Counted from the stretch's first letter, positions 17,417 through 24,618 are shown. The stretch: 46,115 nt of DNA from Aromatoleum toluolicum (GCF_012911005.2 NZ_WTVS01000047.1:1-46115); one strand, 5' to 3'. Program-made: numbers and translations. Notes: a model not told the origin generated them from the letters alone.

Positions 17417-19342
17417 TTATGGCGTGACGATGTCGAACCAGTAATCGAAGGTATCGAAGAGCGACAGAAGCTCACTCAGTGCTTCAGCCCGTCCTTCGAT
17501 CTGCACCGATCCCGACGCGATCTCGGCATCGAACGTGGTGGTCTCCGCCTGGATCTCGTTGAACACGTGCCGCTTGATCCTCACCGTCGCGTCCGCACGA
17601 TCGCCGAGTTTGGCCGGGGAGTAATTGAGGACGCTGTTTTCGAGTTGTACGACGTACTGTTTGTTGTCGTCGTAAAAATCGAATTTGATCGCAAGCGTCC
17701 TGCCCTCGGCCTTGGGCCCGTTCAAGCGGATCGCCCAGTAATCGAAGATCAATTCTTCGGGCATGGCCCGCAGATAGTCCATGCTCGCGAACTTGAGCGC
17801 CTTGTGCGTGCGCTCCACCCCTTCGCGCAGTTCCATCGCCCCCGTCAGATAGAAGTTGCGCCACGGACCGGATTCGGCCTGGTAACCGAGCTGTTCCAGC
17901 GCCGCCGCCTGAAGTTCCCGTGCAACCCTGTTGTCGGGATCTGCAAAGACCAGATGGTTGACCACCTGTGCGACCCAGCGGTATTCGCCCTTTTCGAAGT
18001 AGTCGCGCGCCTTCGAGAGCAGCGCATCGGCGCCACCCATGAACTCCACGTAGCGCTTGCCTGCCTCGACCGGTGGCAGCGGATGCAGGTTCGCCGGGTT
18101 CGCGTCGAACCAGCCCAGATAGCGTTGATAGACCGCTTTCGAGTTGTGATTGACGGTGCCGTAATAGCCGCGAATCGACCAGCATTGATCGAGACTCTTC
18201 GGCAGCGCCATCATCTCGGCAATCTCGACCATCGTATAGCCGTGATTGGCAAGCCGAAGGGTCTGATCGTGAATATAGCGGTAAACATCGCGCTGCTTCT
18301 TCAAGTACTCGACGATATCCTCTCGTCCCCAACGCGGCCAGTGATGGCTGATGAACATCACGTCGGTCTCGGCACCGAAGAGCTCGATCGCCTCGTTGAT
18401 ATAAGTGCTCCACGCTCGCGCGTCGCGGATCTTCGCGCCACGCAGCGTATAGAGATTGTGCATGACGGCACACGTATTTTCCGCCATGCACAGTGCCTTG
18501 AACTGCGGAAAATGGAAGTTCATTTCGGCAGGCGCTTCGGTACCGGGCGTGAGTTGGAACACGATTTCCACACCGTCGATCAGCAGCGTCTGGCCCGTTC
18601 TCGTGATATCCACCGTGGGCAGAATCAGTGTCGACTCACCCGCAGCCAAGTGCTTGCCCAGGCCCGCATCGACAAAGCCACGTTCCCCGCTGGGTAGCAG
18701 GTTGCCAAACATGTACGACGCGCGGCGCCCCATCGCATTGCCCGCATAGACGTTTTCGCTGATCGTTTCCTCGGTGAAGTGCTCGGGCGCGATGATCTTG
18801 ACGTGGTCTGCCGCCACGTCCGCTTCCGACACAATTCCCTTCGCGCCGCCAAAATGGTCGATATGGCTGTGGGTGTAGAGGACTGCCTTGATCTTCCGTT
18901 CGCCCAGGAAGCTTGTCACCAGCTCAAGCGCGGCGTGCGCCACCTCGAGCGTGCAGCAAGGGTCGATGACGATCCAGCCCGTATCCCCTTCGACGAAAGT
19001 GATGTTTGAGATGTCATAGCCGCGGACCTGGTAGATGCGCTCGCAGACCTTGAAGAGGCCGTGGTGCGTGTTCAGCTGGGCTTGACGCCAGAGGCTCGGA
19101 TTCACCGTTTCCGGGGCCGGCGCGTCCGGAGCGAGGAAAGCGTATTGGTCCATGTCCCAGACCACTTCGCCTTTGTCATTCCGAATGATCGTGCTGTCGA
19201 GCTTGCCAATGAAGCCGCGCTTGGCGCGTTCGAAATCTGAGCGGTCGTCGGGCGGCAACGAGTCGCGTAAACGCCGGTTTGCCTCGATCGTATGATGCGT
19301 TGCGCAGGCGCAGCCGGACCCCTGGGATTTGATATTTCCCAT
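17417..19342 (-). CDS. Alkylsulfatase, metallo-beta-lactamase type (SdsA1-like)
   Basis: 641 residues with the three-part layout of SdsA1/BDS1-type alkylsulfatases. First is a metallo-beta-lactamase domain with the zinc site THSHIDHFGG and the acidic ligand regions TEAPAEMN and MAENT. Next is the alkylsulfatase dimerisation domain (SHHWPRWGREDI, GYYGTVNHN). Last is a sterol-carrier-like C-terminal domain. The enzyme cleaves alkyl sulfate esters such as dodecyl sulfate to alcohol and sulfate. Unlike exported relatives it shows no signal peptide (starts MGNIKSQGSGCACATHH), so it is probably cytoplasmic, which fits an import system. AGGAGG lies eight bases before the ATG. It starts 40 bp after the permease of ABC copy 2, so they likely share a transcript. 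Confidence 0.9.
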   Translation of the reverse strand: MGNIKSQGSGCACATHHTIEANRRLRDSLPPDDRSDFERAKRGFIGKLDSTIIRNDKGEVVWDMDQYAFLAPDAPAPETVNPSLWRQAQLNTHHGLFKVCERIYQVRGYDISNITFVEGDTGWIVIDPCCTLEVAHAALELVTSFLGERKIKAVLYTHSHIDHFGGAKGIVSEADVAADHVKIIAPEHFTEETISENVYAGNAMGRRASYMFGNLLPSGERGFVDAGLGKHLAAGESTLILPTVDITRTGQTLLIDGVEIVFQLTPGTEAPAEMNFHFPQFKALCMAENTCAVMHNLYTLRGAKIRDARAWSTYINEAIELFGAETDVMFISHHWPRWGREDIVEYLKKQRDVYRYIHDQTLRLANHGYTMVEIAEMMALPKSLDQCWSIRGYYGTVNHNSKAVYQRYLGWFDANPANLHPLPPVEAGKRYVEFMGGADALLSKARDYFEKGEYRWVAQVVNHLVFADPDNRVARELQAAALEQLGYQAESGPWRNFYLTGAMELREGVERTHKALKFASMDYLRAMPEELIFDYWAIRLNGPKAEGRTLAIKFDFYDDNKQYVVQLENSVLNYSPAKLGDRADATVRIKRHVFNEIQAETTTFDAEIASGSVQIEGRAEALSELLSLFDTFDYWFDIVTP

Positions 19343-19382
19343 TTTACTTCCTCCTGTGAGAAAACGAGCTAGATGCTGGTGT

Positions 19383-20162
19383 CTATTGCCAGCGGAGCAG
19401 ATGGTGTTCCAGGCGGGTCATGCCGCTGGTAGCGGCCATGCCGAGCCAGGCGAGCACGACGAGAAGAGCCATCACGCCGTTCATGTTGAAGGTCGAAGCG
19501 AGGTAGGCGAGTTGCTGCCCCAGACCGTGTTCGGCCGCGAGGATCTCGCCGGCAATGACCCCGAGTAGTGCATAGATCAGCCCGAGCCGCAGGCCGGAGA
19601 AGATCACCGGAATGGCCCCGGGCAGCGTCACCAGAAAGAATTTCTGCCTCGGGCTGGCTCCCAGTGTGTCCGTGAGCACGATATGGTCCTGGTTGATGCC
19701 GCGCATGCCGGCCACCGTGCTGGACAGCACGATGAAGAACGTCAGGGTGAAACCCATCGCAATCTTCGAACCGATCCCCAACCCGAACCACAGGATGAAC
19801 AGCGGTGCCAAAGCGATACGCGGCAAGGCGTTGAGTGCAGAGAAATACGGATCGAGAAAACGTTCCAGACGAGGAAAGATCACGAAGATCAATCCTGTCA
19901 GGACCGCGGCCAGACTGCCTGAGATAAAAGCAATCAGGGTGCTCATGACCGACCAGCCCAGCTCGATCCAGAGCTGGATTCCCAGGACGAAGTTCGCCCA
20001 AAGAAACGAAATAATTCCGGCTGGATTGCCGAAAAATGTCGGATCGAGCAGTCCCATTCGGGCCGCCCACTCCCACGTAGCCAGCAACACCGCGAGAAAA
20101 CCGGCGTGAGAGGCGAAACCCATCGCCAGTTTCTTCCATCCTTGAGCGCCACTCACGTTCAT
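19383..20162 (-). CDS. ABC transporter permease, NitT/TauT type, copy 2
   Basis: 259 residues, nearly the same as copy 1, with the same ATGA overlap to the ATPase. Differing residues are A3V, three in the second hydrophobic region (LGIQ for QGTH), L to I nearby, and R to H near the C-terminus. The protein forms the membrane channel of the importer. It ends 40 bp before the sulfatase start, so imported ester could be cleaved at once in the cytoplasm. Confidence 0.88.
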   Translation of the reverse strand: MNVSGAQGWKKLAMGFASHAGFLAVLLATWEWAARMGLLDPTFFGNPAGIISFLWANFVLGIQLWIELGWSVMSTLIAFISGSLAAVLTGLIFVIFPRLERFLDPYFSALNALPRIALAPLFILWFGLGIGSKIAMGFTLTFFIVLSSTVAGMRGINQDHIVLTDTLGASPRQKFFLVTLPGAIPVIFSGLRLGLIYALLGVIAGEILAAEHGLGQQLAYLASTFNMNGVMALLVVLAWLGMAATSGMTRLEHHLLRWQ

Positions 20163-20980
20163 TTCTTGTACCCCTGCTCCAGCATTTCCCAAATATGCGC
20201 GTACAGCTCGTGGTAGACGTGGTCCTTCTGCAACTCGCGCACCGAGCGTGGCCGTTTGATTGGAATCTCGACGTCCGTGACGATGCGGCCAGGGCGGGCC
20301 CCCATGACGACCACGCGATCAGAGATGGCGATCGCCTCGCCCAGATCGTGGGTAATGAACACGACCGTGCGCCTTTCCTCCTGCCACAAGTCCACCAGGA
20401 GTTCCTCGAGCTGGAGCTTCGTCTGGGCATCAAGGGCGCCGAACGGCTCGTCCATCAACAAGATCGGCGAATCCAGGGCGAAGGTGCGGGCAAGCGCACA
20501 ACGCTGGCGCATGCCGTGAGAAAGTTGTTTGGGATAAGACTTCTCGAATCCCCCCAGACCGACTCGAACCAGCAGATCCCGCGCACGCTCCCTTCTTTGC
20601 TCGGCCGCCACCCCCCGAACCTCCATCCCGTAGGCCGCGTTCTCCAACGTCGTTCGCCAGGGAAGGAGACTGTCGCGCGCCAGCATGTAGGCAATCCCGT
20701 GATCGCCCAGACGCGGTTCGCGTCCTTGTATCCGCACCGTGCCGGAATGGGGGACGTGAATAAGGCCGGCGAGCAGGTTCAGCATCGTCGTCTTGCCGCA
20801 GCCGCTCGGCCCGACTATCGACAGGAACTGCCCGTGCGGAACAGTGAGCGACACCCGATCGATGGTCGGCGTGCCGGCCGTAAATGAAAGCGTCAGATCC
20901 TTGATTTCGATCGCTGCCTGTTGCGCAACGACGTTTGCCGTCAGGGGCAAGTCCATGGGTCGCACTGCGTTTTCCTCCAT
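20159..20980 (-). CDS. ABC transporter ATP-binding protein, NitT/TauT type, copy 2
   Basis: 273 residues with all ATPase motifs intact (GPSGCGKTT, LSHGMRQR, ILLMDEPFGALD). It carries seven changes from copy 1, clustered at the N-terminus (N5, P9, M10, A16, K28 by copy 1 numbering from the TTG) plus T and Q in WRTTLE and AAEQRRE. Since none is in a motif, both copies should work and might exchange partners. Confidence 0.9.
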   Translation of the reverse strand: MEENAVRPMDLPLTANVVAQQAAIEIKDLTLSFTAGTPTIDRVSLTVPHGQFLSIVGPSGCGKTTMLNLLAGLIHVPHSGTVRIQGREPRLGDHGIAYMLARDSLLPWRTTLENAAYGMEVRGVAAEQRRERARDLLVRVGLGGFEKSYPKQLSHGMRQRCALARTFALDSPILLMDEPFGALDAQTKLQLEELLVDLWQEERRTVVFITHDLGEAIAISDRVVVMGARPGRIVTDVEIPIKRPRSVRELQKDHVYHELYAHIWEMLEQGYKK

Positions 20981-20983
20981 CAA

Positions 20984-21985
20984 TTAGCGAAAACGCGCCG
21001 TATTAAATGTCTCGGGAACCTGGCCGGTGGAATGCAGATAATCTGCCGCAGCCTGAACTGCCTGAACGGCCTGGGGATTGAGTTCCGATTGCCAGGAGGT
21101 CAGGAAGCGCTTGACGGTACTTCGCAGGATGGCATCGCCCTGGGGGTGCTCGATACGAAAGTTCTTCCGCGCGATCTCGTAGACTTGCTCGAAATTCGCC
21201 GGATCCTGGATGAAACGCGTGGAGTCGCGCACGGCGCCCTGGAATGCCTCGACGAGACGCGGGTCATAATCCCGCCGCACGACATAAATCCCACCTGCGC
21301 CATTGAGTCGGGTGATCTCGGCCGGCCCCTCCCCGTTGAAAGGCGCCACGGCGATGCGACACGTCTTCAGGACATCGCAGAATCCATCCAGCGGGATAAA
21401 GCCCATGACCGCATCGACCTGCTTGTTCGCCAGCGCCGGATACGCGGTATTGGGCGAACCGACGGCAACGAAGGTGACATCGGAGTCACCCAGGCCGACC
21501 GCCTTCAGCATGGTCTTGTACTGGAACTCTGGCCCGGCGCCACGCGAAGTCACACCGATCTTCTTGCCCTTCAACGCGTTCAGGACGGCCTTGTAGTCAC
21601 CGCCGGCGGGCAGCTCGATATGATTGCCCACGGCCAGGAAAAAGACACTCGAACGAAATGCGGTTCCGATGACCCGGATGTCCGCCCCTTTCAGCGCCCC
21701 TTGGATGGCGACCTCCGGCGGCGGCAACGCGATGTCGATTCCCTTGGAAAGCAGCGTCTGGATCCCCAGCGGCGCCGCCGGAATGAGCTTCAGATCACAC
21801 TCGATCCCGTGATCCCGGCAAAACCCCTTCTCCACGGCCACCTGCGTCAGCAGATTGATCGGCCCCGGGTAGTTCTGAATCACGACCTTGGTCAGATTGC
21901 TGCCGCCCCCGGTTTGGGCGAACACGGCCATACTTACCGCCCAAATACCTGCACCTACCAAGGCGCATACGCGTCCACGGGTCAT
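20984..21985 (-). CDS. ABC transporter periplasmic substrate-binding protein, NitT/TauT type, copy 2
   Basis: 333 residues with the same signal peptide as copy 1 and ten substitutions, all outside the first 90 residues (for example IQGALKG, VLNALKG, NKQVDAV, GGIYVV, PETFNT). The unchanged N-terminal lobe and changed C-terminal half are compatible with slight tuning of ligand preference or with drift. First gene of the long minus-strand run that continues into the sulfatase, alcohol dehydrogenase and aldehyde dehydrogenase genes. Confidence 0.88.
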   Translation of the reverse strand: MTRGRVCALVGAGIWAVSMAVFAQTGGGSNLTKVVIQNYPGPINLLTQVAVEKGFCRDHGIECDLKLIPAAPLGIQTLLSKGIDIALPPPEVAIQGALKGADIRVIGTAFRSSVFFLAVGNHIELPAGGDYKAVLNALKGKKIGVTSRGAGPEFQYKTMLKAVGLGDSDVTFVAVGSPNTAYPALANKQVDAVMGFIPLDGFCDVLKTCRIAVAPFNGEGPAEITRLNGAGGIYVVRRDYDPRLVEAFQGAVRDSTRFIQDPANFEQVYEIARKNFRIEHPQGDAILRSTVKRFLTSWQSELNPQAVQAVQAAADYLHSTGQVPETFNTARFR

Positions 21986-22065
21986 GCTTGTCTCCTCCTG
22001 GTCTCGATACGTCGTTATGGGCCGTTTCCCAGCCTCTTGAATCCAAGGTTAGTCACTACCTAAAC

Positions 22066-22114
22066 TTACGTCTATTGCAAAATTTTCATGATTTTTATGC
22101 ATGCATTGCATGCA
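22066..22114 (-). promoter_or_regulatory. LysR-type operator and promoter of ABC operon copy 2
   Basis: TTACGTCTATTGCA (22066-22079) is followed after 18 bp by two interlocked TGCA-N5-TGCA boxes (22098-22110 and 22102-22114). The distal box lies outside the duplicated unit and differs in sequence from that of copy 1, yet keeps the same spacing. Selection for this layout is therefore likely. Confidence 0.6.
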
Positions 22115-22343
22115 TCGCTGCCTGCACAGCAAGGGTGGGGTATTCGCAAGTTGCCCGTGGTCGAGGGGCGGCCGGGGAAAGAGTGGCGGCGTGCGGGTCA
22201 TCTATTATTTCCACAGCGAAGCCATGCCGCTCTATCTGCTGACCCTAGTCGCCAAGAACGAGCGCGCCAATCTCAGCAAGGCAGAGAGAAACACGTTGGC
22301 TGAACTTGTCGACCTGCTGGTGTCGGCTTGGCAGAAGGAGTGA
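22110..22343 (+). pseudogene. RelE-type toxin remnant, frameshifted and 5'-truncated
   Basis: The last 60 residues (VRVIYYFHSEAMPLYLLTLV, KNERANLSKAERNTL) match the C-terminus of RelE/HigB-like mRNA-cleaving toxins. The preceding GWGIRKLPVVEG is in another frame, so the gene is shifted. The true N-terminus is missing where ABC copy 2 begins, suggesting the duplication or insertion cut the gene. It is followed after four bases by its antitoxin remnant. Confidence 0.6.
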
Positions 22344-22347
22344 AACG

Positions 22348-22622
22348 ATGAGCAAGGCTTTCGATAGCATCAAGCAGGGGCTTTCCGAAGCTATCGCACA
22401 TGCACGAGGTGAAGAGCAGGGTGTGAAGGTCTATCGTCCTCATACTGTGGACGTAAAAGCGCTACGGCAACGCGTTCATATGACTCAGGAGCAGTTCGCC
22501 GCCCGCTTCGGTTTTTCCGTCGCAACGGTAAGACATTAGGACGTCCGCAAAGGCCAGCCCTTGCACTGCTCAATATGATCGAGAAGAACCACACGGCCGT
22601 GCTGAGCACCCTTGAGGGATAA
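22348..22622 (+). pseudogene. XRE-type antitoxin remnant (NadS/HigA-like)
   Basis: The open part, MSKAFDSIKQGLSEAIAHAR to MTQEQFAARFGFSVATVRH, is an antitoxin helix-turn-helix of the NadS type. The expected tryptophan after VRH is a TAG stop. In another frame the ending RPALALLNMIEKNHTAVLST is still readable to the TAA at 22620. A point mutation plus an indel thus disabled it, in keeping with the dead toxin next door. Confidence 0.65.
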
Positions 22623-22639
22623 GTTCGGGACGAAACGTT

Positions 22640-22770
22640 AGTGCCCAGATTCGTCCGGCCCGGAGATGTGAAAAAAGCGCTGATTTCTTCGTGAAATCAG
22701 CGCTTTTCTGAATATGGCGCGCCCCAGGCGACGGGCATGGCACTGGATCGAGGTGGCTGAGTTGCCCACC
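22640..22770. repeat. Right tRNA-end remnant of the island (dispersed repeat copy 2)
   Basis: TGGCGCGCCC at 22715-22724 is the last ten bases of the tRNA-Arg gene. What follows (GGGCATGGCACTGGATCGAG and on to GAGTTGCC) matches the flank of the left copy at 345-395. The part before it (GTGCCCAGA, CGTCCGG, hairpin) matches 24345-24420. It combines features of both other copies, as expected of an old attachment junction between two elements. Confidence 0.6.
22673..22707. terminator. Bidirectional rho-independent terminator
   Basis: Arms AAAAGCGCTGATTTC and GAAATCAGCGCTTTT form a 15-bp stem with loop TTCGT and flanking A and T runs on both sides. It sits 3' of the tRNA-end remnant on the minus strand, as a tRNA terminator would. 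Related stem at 24383-24419. Confidence 0.85.
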
Positions 22771-22820
22771 GGCTCTAGATTGCCAACCAAGCGATGACTT
22801 GCCTGGCGATGCCAAGACAC

Positions 22821-24185
22821 TCAAATCGGCTTGCCGCGCTCGATCCAGGACAGCACCTCCCCAACCGTCAACCTGTATCGCGCACAGTTGTGCGCCGTCA
22901 GCATTTCGAGCTCCGCTTTCAGCGTCTCACCGAACTGTCCCACGTCCTCGGCGGGTAGGCCCAGATCCTCCACCGCCTGCTCGACACGCCGGCCGCTTCT
23001 CACAACGTGCTGCACCGCTTCGCTCAGGTGTTCGCGGTGGCGCACCCTGAAAGGATCGGGCGATCCCATCGCCTCCAAGATGACCTTGTATTTGCGGATC
23101 GACCGTCGGTACGTCCACGCGAAGAGTTCGACTGCCAGCGAAACATCGAGCAACTCGTAGACGCCCATCATGGCCTTCGCGTAGTCATGCGGATCGACAT
23201 CGAGAAAGGCGAGCGGGGCGCAGTTATAGAGCATCAACGGGATGTTCGCAGCGAGCCTGCTCGTACGCTTGTTGCCGTCCTCGAAGGGCTGCAAGTAGGC
23301 GAGGTTCACCCACAGGAAGAACGCGGCCTCCGCAGGACTCTTGACGAGTTGGGCTTTGGCCACGATCTGCGAGAGCATTTCCTCCAGAAGCTGCGGCACC
23401 TGGGAGGGGACATACGTGGTGCCCGAGATATTGACCACCTTGCTTCGGATGGCCCCCAACCCAGCGACGTCGGCCAGCAAATCCTGCATCAGCAGCGCGT
23501 GCAGATTACGGATGACGATGTCGCTGAGGCCGTAGGTCGGCACCGCGCCGACCAGAAATTCGATGGCGCGCTTGTGATTGAGCAGCATGACGCCATCCCA
23601 ATCCATCGGCGGATCGCCGCTCTTGAACAGTTCTTCCGTCGCCAGCAGGCTGTAGGTATTCCCCTCCAGCCGCGACGACGACCAGGACAGGTCGATCAAG
23701 AGCTGTTCAAGGACCTTCCGGGCATACGTCCCCGCGGGTTGCTGCCCCTGCATCCGGCCTTCCTGTGCGAGGGCGTCCGCCAGTTCAGGGGGCAGCAAGA
23801 CGGATTGATTGGGAACGTACTCATCCAGAAACCGGCGCTGATAGGTCACGGGGCTCCGTGCGCCCAGGGGGCGGTTGAGGACCTTCAGCAACGACTGCGC
23901 CTTGCCGGACCAAGCGGGCGACACGGTCGCCGTCACAACGTCCGTGACGTTCACCGTTTCCCTTACGTCGGCTTCGCCCGATGGCAGGAAATACCGGGTG
24001 GCCCGTGCTTTTCCGGTCCGGACGAGAGCTTGGGCTTGAACGAGTTTGTCCAGAATCCTCCCGACAGTAGCGTAGCTACCGCCAACGCGCGCGTGGATTT
24101 CGGACGACGAAACCGCCTGGAGACCTTCGGCCTCAAGCGCCTTGACCGCTTCCAGAATGGCGTCCGGCTGAAGTTTCTGTGACAT
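22821..24185 (-). CDS. Fic-domain protein with N-terminal winged helix, altered active site
   Basis: 454 residues. The N-terminal 80 form a DNA-binding-type winged helix (EIHARVGGSYATVGRILDKL, QALVRTGKARATRYF). An inhibitory-helix motif of the S-x-x-x-E-G type occurs in SSRLEGN. The Fic core follows with LQPFEDGNKRTSRL. Fic enzymes transfer AMP or related groups to hydroxyl side chains using the histidine of HPFxxGNGR. Here that position is glutamine, while the rest of the loop is kept. The activity may therefore be lost, reversed or different. The ATG nearest the winged helix is chosen; the frame stays open 15 codons upstream. Two palindromes precede it, suggesting self-regulation. Confidence 0.85.
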   Translation of the reverse strand: MSQKLQPDAILEAVKALEAEGLQAVSSSEIHARVGGSYATVGRILDKLVQAQALVRTGKARATRYFLPSGEADVRETVNVTDVVTATVSPAWSGKAQSLLKVLNRPLGARSPVTYQRRFLDEYVPNQSVLLPPELADALAQEGRMQGQQPAGTYARKVLEQLLIDLSWSSSRLEGNTYSLLATEELFKSGDPPMDWDGVMLLNHKRAIEFLVGAVPTYGLSDIVIRNLHALLMQDLLADVAGLGAIRSKVVNISGTTYVPSQVPQLLEEMLSQIVAKAQLVKSPAEAAFFLWVNLAYLQPFEDGNKRTSRLAANIPLMLYNCAPLAFLDVDPHDYAKAMMGVYELLDVSLAVELFAWTYRRSIRKYKVILEAMGSPDPFRVRHREHLSEAVQHVVRSGRRVEQAVEDLGLPAEDVGQFGETLKAELEMLTAHNCARYRLTVGEVLSWIERGKPI

Positions 24186-24186
24186 T

Positions 24187-24255
24187 GAGGAGATCCTCTT
24201 GATCTCCTCAGAAGTGAGGAGATTATGCAAATCTACTCATTTCTGACCAGAAATG
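24187..24255 (-). promoter_or_regulatory. Palindromic operators in the Fic gene leader
   Basis: GAGGAGATC-N5-GATCTCCTC (24187-24209) is a perfect 9-bp inverted repeat right before the start codon and includes the ribosome site. CATTTCTG-N2-CAGAAATG (24238-24255) is a perfect 8-bp one further upstream. A short CTCA-N4-TGAG lies between. The protein's own winged helix is a natural candidate binder. Confidence 0.55.
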
Positions 24256-24382
24256 GAATGATTTGAAGAGACTCCGCTCCACTCACTTCTTCCCGCCGCC
24301 GCACTTTGCTTTACCCGTCCAGCGCATACCTCGGAGGAACTTCGCGTGCCTGTGCCCAGAGTCGTCCGGTTTTCTGAAGTGA

Positions 24383-24419
24383 AAAAGGTGCTGATTTCTT
24401 AATGAAATCAGCACCTTTT
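24383..24419. terminator. Bidirectional terminator beside the left attachment site
   Basis: Arms AAAAGGTGCTGATTTC and GAAATCAGCACCTTTT form a 16-bp stem with loop TTAAT. Compared with 22673-22707, paired positions changed together (GCGC to GGTGC with matching GCGC to GCACC), which keeps the stem. The 24231-24382 stretch between it and the Fic gene holds the Fic operators and no gene. Confidence 0.85.
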
Positions 24420-24425
24420 GAATTC

Positions 24426-24472
24426 TGGCGCGCCCGAGACGATTCGAACGTCCGACCCCTGCCTTCGGAGGG
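24426..24472. repeat. attL core (47-bp direct repeat of the tRNA-Arg 3' half)
   Basis: Identical over 47 bases to 45463-45509, covering the tRNA from the encoded CCA to the anticodon arm. The match ends exactly at 24473. This is the left junction of the integrated element. Confidence 0.93.
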
Positions 24473-24486
24473 ACAAGGTCAAACTA

Positions 24487-24536
24487 TTTATCATTGTTTA
24501 TCTGCGTTTATTTATGTTGATAATCAGTCGTTTATC
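24487..24536. promoter_or_regulatory. Helically phased TTTAT repeats between attL and the integrase gene
   Basis: TTTATC or TTTATT occurs at 24487, 24497 and 24507, exactly ten bases apart, again at 24511 (TTTATG) and at 24531. The stretch is AT-rich. Such phased repeats suit an excisionase, IHF or integrase contact region and probably overlap the integrase promoter. Confidence 0.4.
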
Positions 24537-24580
24537 GATGATCTTGTATTTACCGATGTAGCCTGATGTTTCTATAATGG

Positions 24581-24598
24581 GTAGCACCGAAGTAGCAC
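24581..24598 (+). promoter_or_regulatory. Candidate integrase arm site, left
   Basis: GTAGCACCGAAGTAGCAC is two GTAGCAC units 11 bases apart. The same 18 bases in the same orientation occur at 45399-45416 near the other end. Tyrosine integrases use repeated arm sites of this sort outside the core. Confidence 0.5.
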
Positions 24599-24618
24599 GG
24601 GCACCTGTTGGAGAAACC

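Larger units (their letters stand above)
19383..22079 (-). repeat. Duplicated ABC transporter operon, copy 2
   Basis: The matching unit to 4855-7551, including its promoter. The left edge coincides with the stop codon (TAG here, TAA in copy 1), and the right edge falls between the TTACGTC and TGCA-N5-TGCA elements. This copy leads directly into the sulfatase gene, which suggests it is the one tied to the pathway. The other copy may be a later duplicate. Confidence 0.95.
332..22724. mobile_element. Alkyl-sulfate catabolic island, relic integrative element at tRNA-Arg
   Basis: Both ends carry a copy of the tRNA-Arg 3' end (17 bp at 332-348, 10 bp at 22715-22724). Each is followed by the same flank: a GACG(A/G)GCATGG-like stretch and then CACTGGATCGAGGTGG, running on to about 390 and 22765. 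A decayed tyrosine recombinase lies just inside the left end, and decayed regulator and toxin-antitoxin genes lie at both ends. Between them sit the sulfatase, dehydrogenases, importers and regulators. Seen: the repeats and pseudogenes. Inferred: that they mark the ends of an old element which can no longer move by itself. Confidence 0.55.
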
